Source: Cruorifilaria tuberocauda
Taxonomy: Eukaryota > Nematoda > Chromadorea > Rhabditida > Onchocercidae
NCBI GenBank assembly: GCA_013365365.1
Contig: JABVXU010000114.1
Location: forward strand, 62,001-126,000
Reading direction: 5' to 3'
Length of the DNA stretch: 64,000 nt
The translations under genes and the position numbers were made by a program. The notes under the pieces are model-generated. The model saw nothing but the letters and a program-made list of their open reading frames with translations. It did no database searches and was not told where the DNA came from. Positions 62,001-64,000 of this stretch are shown in pieces; within the stretch, counting starts at the first letter, position 1, and the number at the start of each line of letters is the position of its first letter.

Positions 62001-64000
62001 GTGATGATTAAGCTGATATGCCGATTTGATATACTACAATATTATTCTTGTATTGGCCGTTACTGATGTGAATTAAGAGCAAGAGCGTGCGTGGAATGCG
62101 TATGCGTGGTGAATGAATGTTATTAGTGCATTGCAGTGATGCTCTGATTCCATAATGATCATTTTGCGTTGTTTACGAATTGAAACATTCTTGAAGTATC
62201 AGTAGTGATAATGTAGATTTAAAATTGGAACGGAAGAAATAGGTGCTTTATTTACTGGTTTTTTTAATAGGAGGATAAACTGTTTTACATGTCCTCTTGC
62301 AATTTCCGATGTTTCGAACAAATATTTTTTATTTTTACAAGTTTGCATATAGTTCATTTTTGAGTCATAACATATCCTCGACGAGATAAGTTGAGATCTC
62401 ACTCTCTGATGAAATTATGTAATAGAACATTTACTTCTATTATAATATTGACTTTGCATTATTTATTTTAATTTCAATATTTCAATTTCAATGGAATATA
62501 GGAATTTTATATTTGGCGTCGTTAGCATCCGTTGCTATGATAAGTATTCTGTACTATTAGTTTAAGTTTAAAAAAAGGATATATTAGTATCGAATACATA
62601 AAAAATCATTTAAGAAAATGAAAATTTCTATAGTTCCCGTCTATCTCTGTGTTTTCAATTTTTAAAAAGAGTTATGGAAAAAAGAATTGTAAGGAAATAA
62701 ATATCTTTCAATTGGGAATGTGATATCATTTTTTTTAATAAAACTGAAAAGCAGTAGAGGAAAGGAGAAAAAATATCATGTTTTTTAATATAAGTCCGAT
62801 TGATTTAGATTAAAAAAGCCTAGTGAATAACTGGTCCATGAGGTTTTAAAATGAAGTTCTGTGAACGATCTGAGTATTGGTAGTACTCCTACAGTTATGT
62901 TTTCGTTATCATTTCCTTAAGAAATTAATTGTAGATGCGTATATTCCACATTTTATTGAACTTAATTCCAATTCTGTTTGTTTTCTCGCCTCTTATAAGC
63001 ATATTTCTGTCATTTAGATCCTAATGTTATTCATTCGAAGATTGCAGTTTTGTCGATATCCAAAAATGAACTTTAACTGATATTGAAAAATTGCAACAGC
63101 TGAATCAAGTATCCGAATTAATGTATATGATTTACACTACAACTTTTCTTTAAATTTCTATTATACTCTGTATTCTGGTTCATTTTTTGATAAATAGCAT
63201 TTTTGCTATTTGTTCCCTTCTTTTTGTTTTTACGTAACTGATTCACTTGCTTGAAATCATTGTTACTGACTATTTTGAAAATCAGTCGTTGAAATCATCG
63301 CTTCTTTCTTTTTAATAAATATGCATAAATATTTGAATGATTATAACCAATTTTTGTAGGTATAACAAACGTGACGAAACAACAACAATGGCAGCCGCAG
63401 CACCGAATGGGATTACCCAACAACAGTGGGCTACTACATCTGCAGCAGCAGCAGCAGCAGCATTTCAGAATGGTAGAAATCGTCATCGACCATATTTTGG
63501 ACAACCACAATTTGTACGTGCACCTATAATTGGAAATCGGATAAGCGGAGTGGATTATTGGCATAAAAATGGTGGTTCAGCAGCCGATGCTGTACGTCGT
63601 CAGCAGCAGCAACAGCAACCACTTCACTATGAACGCGGAAGCGTTGGTAGTAACTTTGGAACAGATGATATGACGGATCGCAGCAAAACATTTTTTTCAC
63701 GTAATGATAGATGGCAGCCACGTGGATCGCATCCACAAGCACCGCCTAAGTTAACTGCGGCACAAAGACGAGCACGTGGACCACTACCAGATTGGGACGA
63801 ATGTACGGGAGACGATGATAATTTCGATTATATGGATCTGATGGAATCTCAATATGCCCAATTTTATGCTGTATCCGCGATACCTCCATTTGATCCCAGT
63901 TCGACGTGCTTGGATCCTGCATTGGCTGCAGCATTTCCTACTGCGAATATTATGTTCCAAGCACAACAACAAATGGCTGCTTTAACGTTTCGTCATTCGC
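53056..64000 (+). CDS. larp-1: LARP1-type La-related protein, 5' part (runs off the window)
   Basis: Nine exons in frame: 53056-53565, 53812-53920, 54288-54457, 55025-55132, 55567-55707, 55946-56124, 56922-57155, 60865-61095 and 63360 onwards, giving about 774 residues to the window edge. The start is MANKPQLTFARIVSG. A long Thr/Ala/Asp-rich tract (about residues 30-85) is encoded by ACT/GCT/GAT runs. LARP1-like landmarks appear in order: 'GPAPLPTVNAWFKQ' (compare PPPKVNPWTK), 'DKAWPSLNEAV' (compare NWPTPGEI), 'GKAWKKLDIDVDY' with 'GQGRRGN', and 'GFYYQLEGNQGWKKK'. The last exon has Ala7 and Gln-rich runs and 'PDWDECTGDDDNFDYMDL'. The La motif and DM15 region expected of LARP1 lie beyond 64000. 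LARP1 binds 5'TOP mRNAs and represses or stabilises them under TORC1 control in the cytoplasm. Assignment rests on motif order rather than on the La domain itself. Confidence 0.78.
57156..60864. other. Long larp-1 intron 7 with a GC-richer internal region
   Basis: This 3.7-kb intron is far longer than most others here. A possible 156-nt phase-2/phase-2 cassette exon lies at 57273-57428 (see findings). The stretch 58880-59420 is markedly less AT-rich, with 'gaaggaggcgggcataccc', 'tacttccggcg' and an AGC run at 59391-59404. 59420-59660 is pyrimidine-rich. The rest is ordinary AT-rich sequence with no supported gene. Confidence 0.5.
63442..63462 (+). repeat. larp-1: (GCA)7 coding microsatellite in larp-1
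   Basis: Seven perfect GCA codons encode an Ala7 run in the last visible larp-1 exon. A related CAG/CAA run at 63601-63620 encodes consecutive Gln. Length polymorphism is plausible. Confidence 0.95.

Noticed and set aside
1..64000. tRNA, rRNA, CRISPR, transposase or reverse transcriptase
   Set aside because: I looked for tRNA B-box-like words, rRNA stretches, regularly spaced repeats and catalytic motifs of mobile elements and found none that held up. GGTTCGAA-like words fall inside coding exons (for example 17183).

Overview
The window is about 70% AT and its genes are split into many short exons. Introns have GT-AG ends with U-rich acceptors, and several first coding exons follow directly on a T-rich AG that looks like a spliced-leader (trans-splice) acceptor. 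Together with the gene content (XBP-1 with a 23-nt IRE1 intron, pelota, BUB-1, LARP1, a LOTUS/Tudor protein) this indicates a nematode, most likely a filarial/spirurid one. The species cannot be fixed from the sequence alone. Exon models were built by hand from reading frame, splice signals, matching intron phases and family knowledge; none is backed by transcript data.

Layout. 1-4972: AT-rich, no supported gene. 4973-11516 (-): ten-exon LOTUS + Tudor germ-granule-type protein. 11517-14564: intergenic, with AT-rich trinucleotide-like sequence and a GC-richer patch. 14565-17342 (+): complete pelota. 17482-17854 (-): doubtful hydrophobic coding pieces. 18094-19304 (-): xbp-1 in two overlapping frames joined by a 23-nt IRE1-type intron. 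21564-23790 (-): J-domain protein of the ARG1 type. 25428-27184 (+): BRX1/BRIX1 ribosome-biogenesis factor. 27953-28530 (-): two-exon, 69-residue protein of unknown role. 31003-35681 (+): unrecognised gene (or pair) with two related helix-turn-helix-like modules. 36803-38953 and 39904-42250 (+): tandem paralogues encoding type II membrane proteins with a degenerate thrombospondin-type-1-like ectodomain. 43522-50149 (+): BUB1 spindle-checkpoint kinase. 53056-64000 (+): 5' part of LARP1, running off the window before the La motif.

Functional links. Several genes act in RNA and protein quality control: pelota in no-go decay and ribosome rescue, xbp-1 in the unfolded protein response, a J-protein, BRX1 in 60S assembly, LARP1 in TOP-mRNA control, and LOTUS/Tudor in germ granules. 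They are not arranged as one pathway. The parts that look least described are the tandem TSP1-like pair, the double-HTH-like locus and the 69-residue protein. The most directly readable regulatory device is the bipartite hairpin intron of xbp-1.
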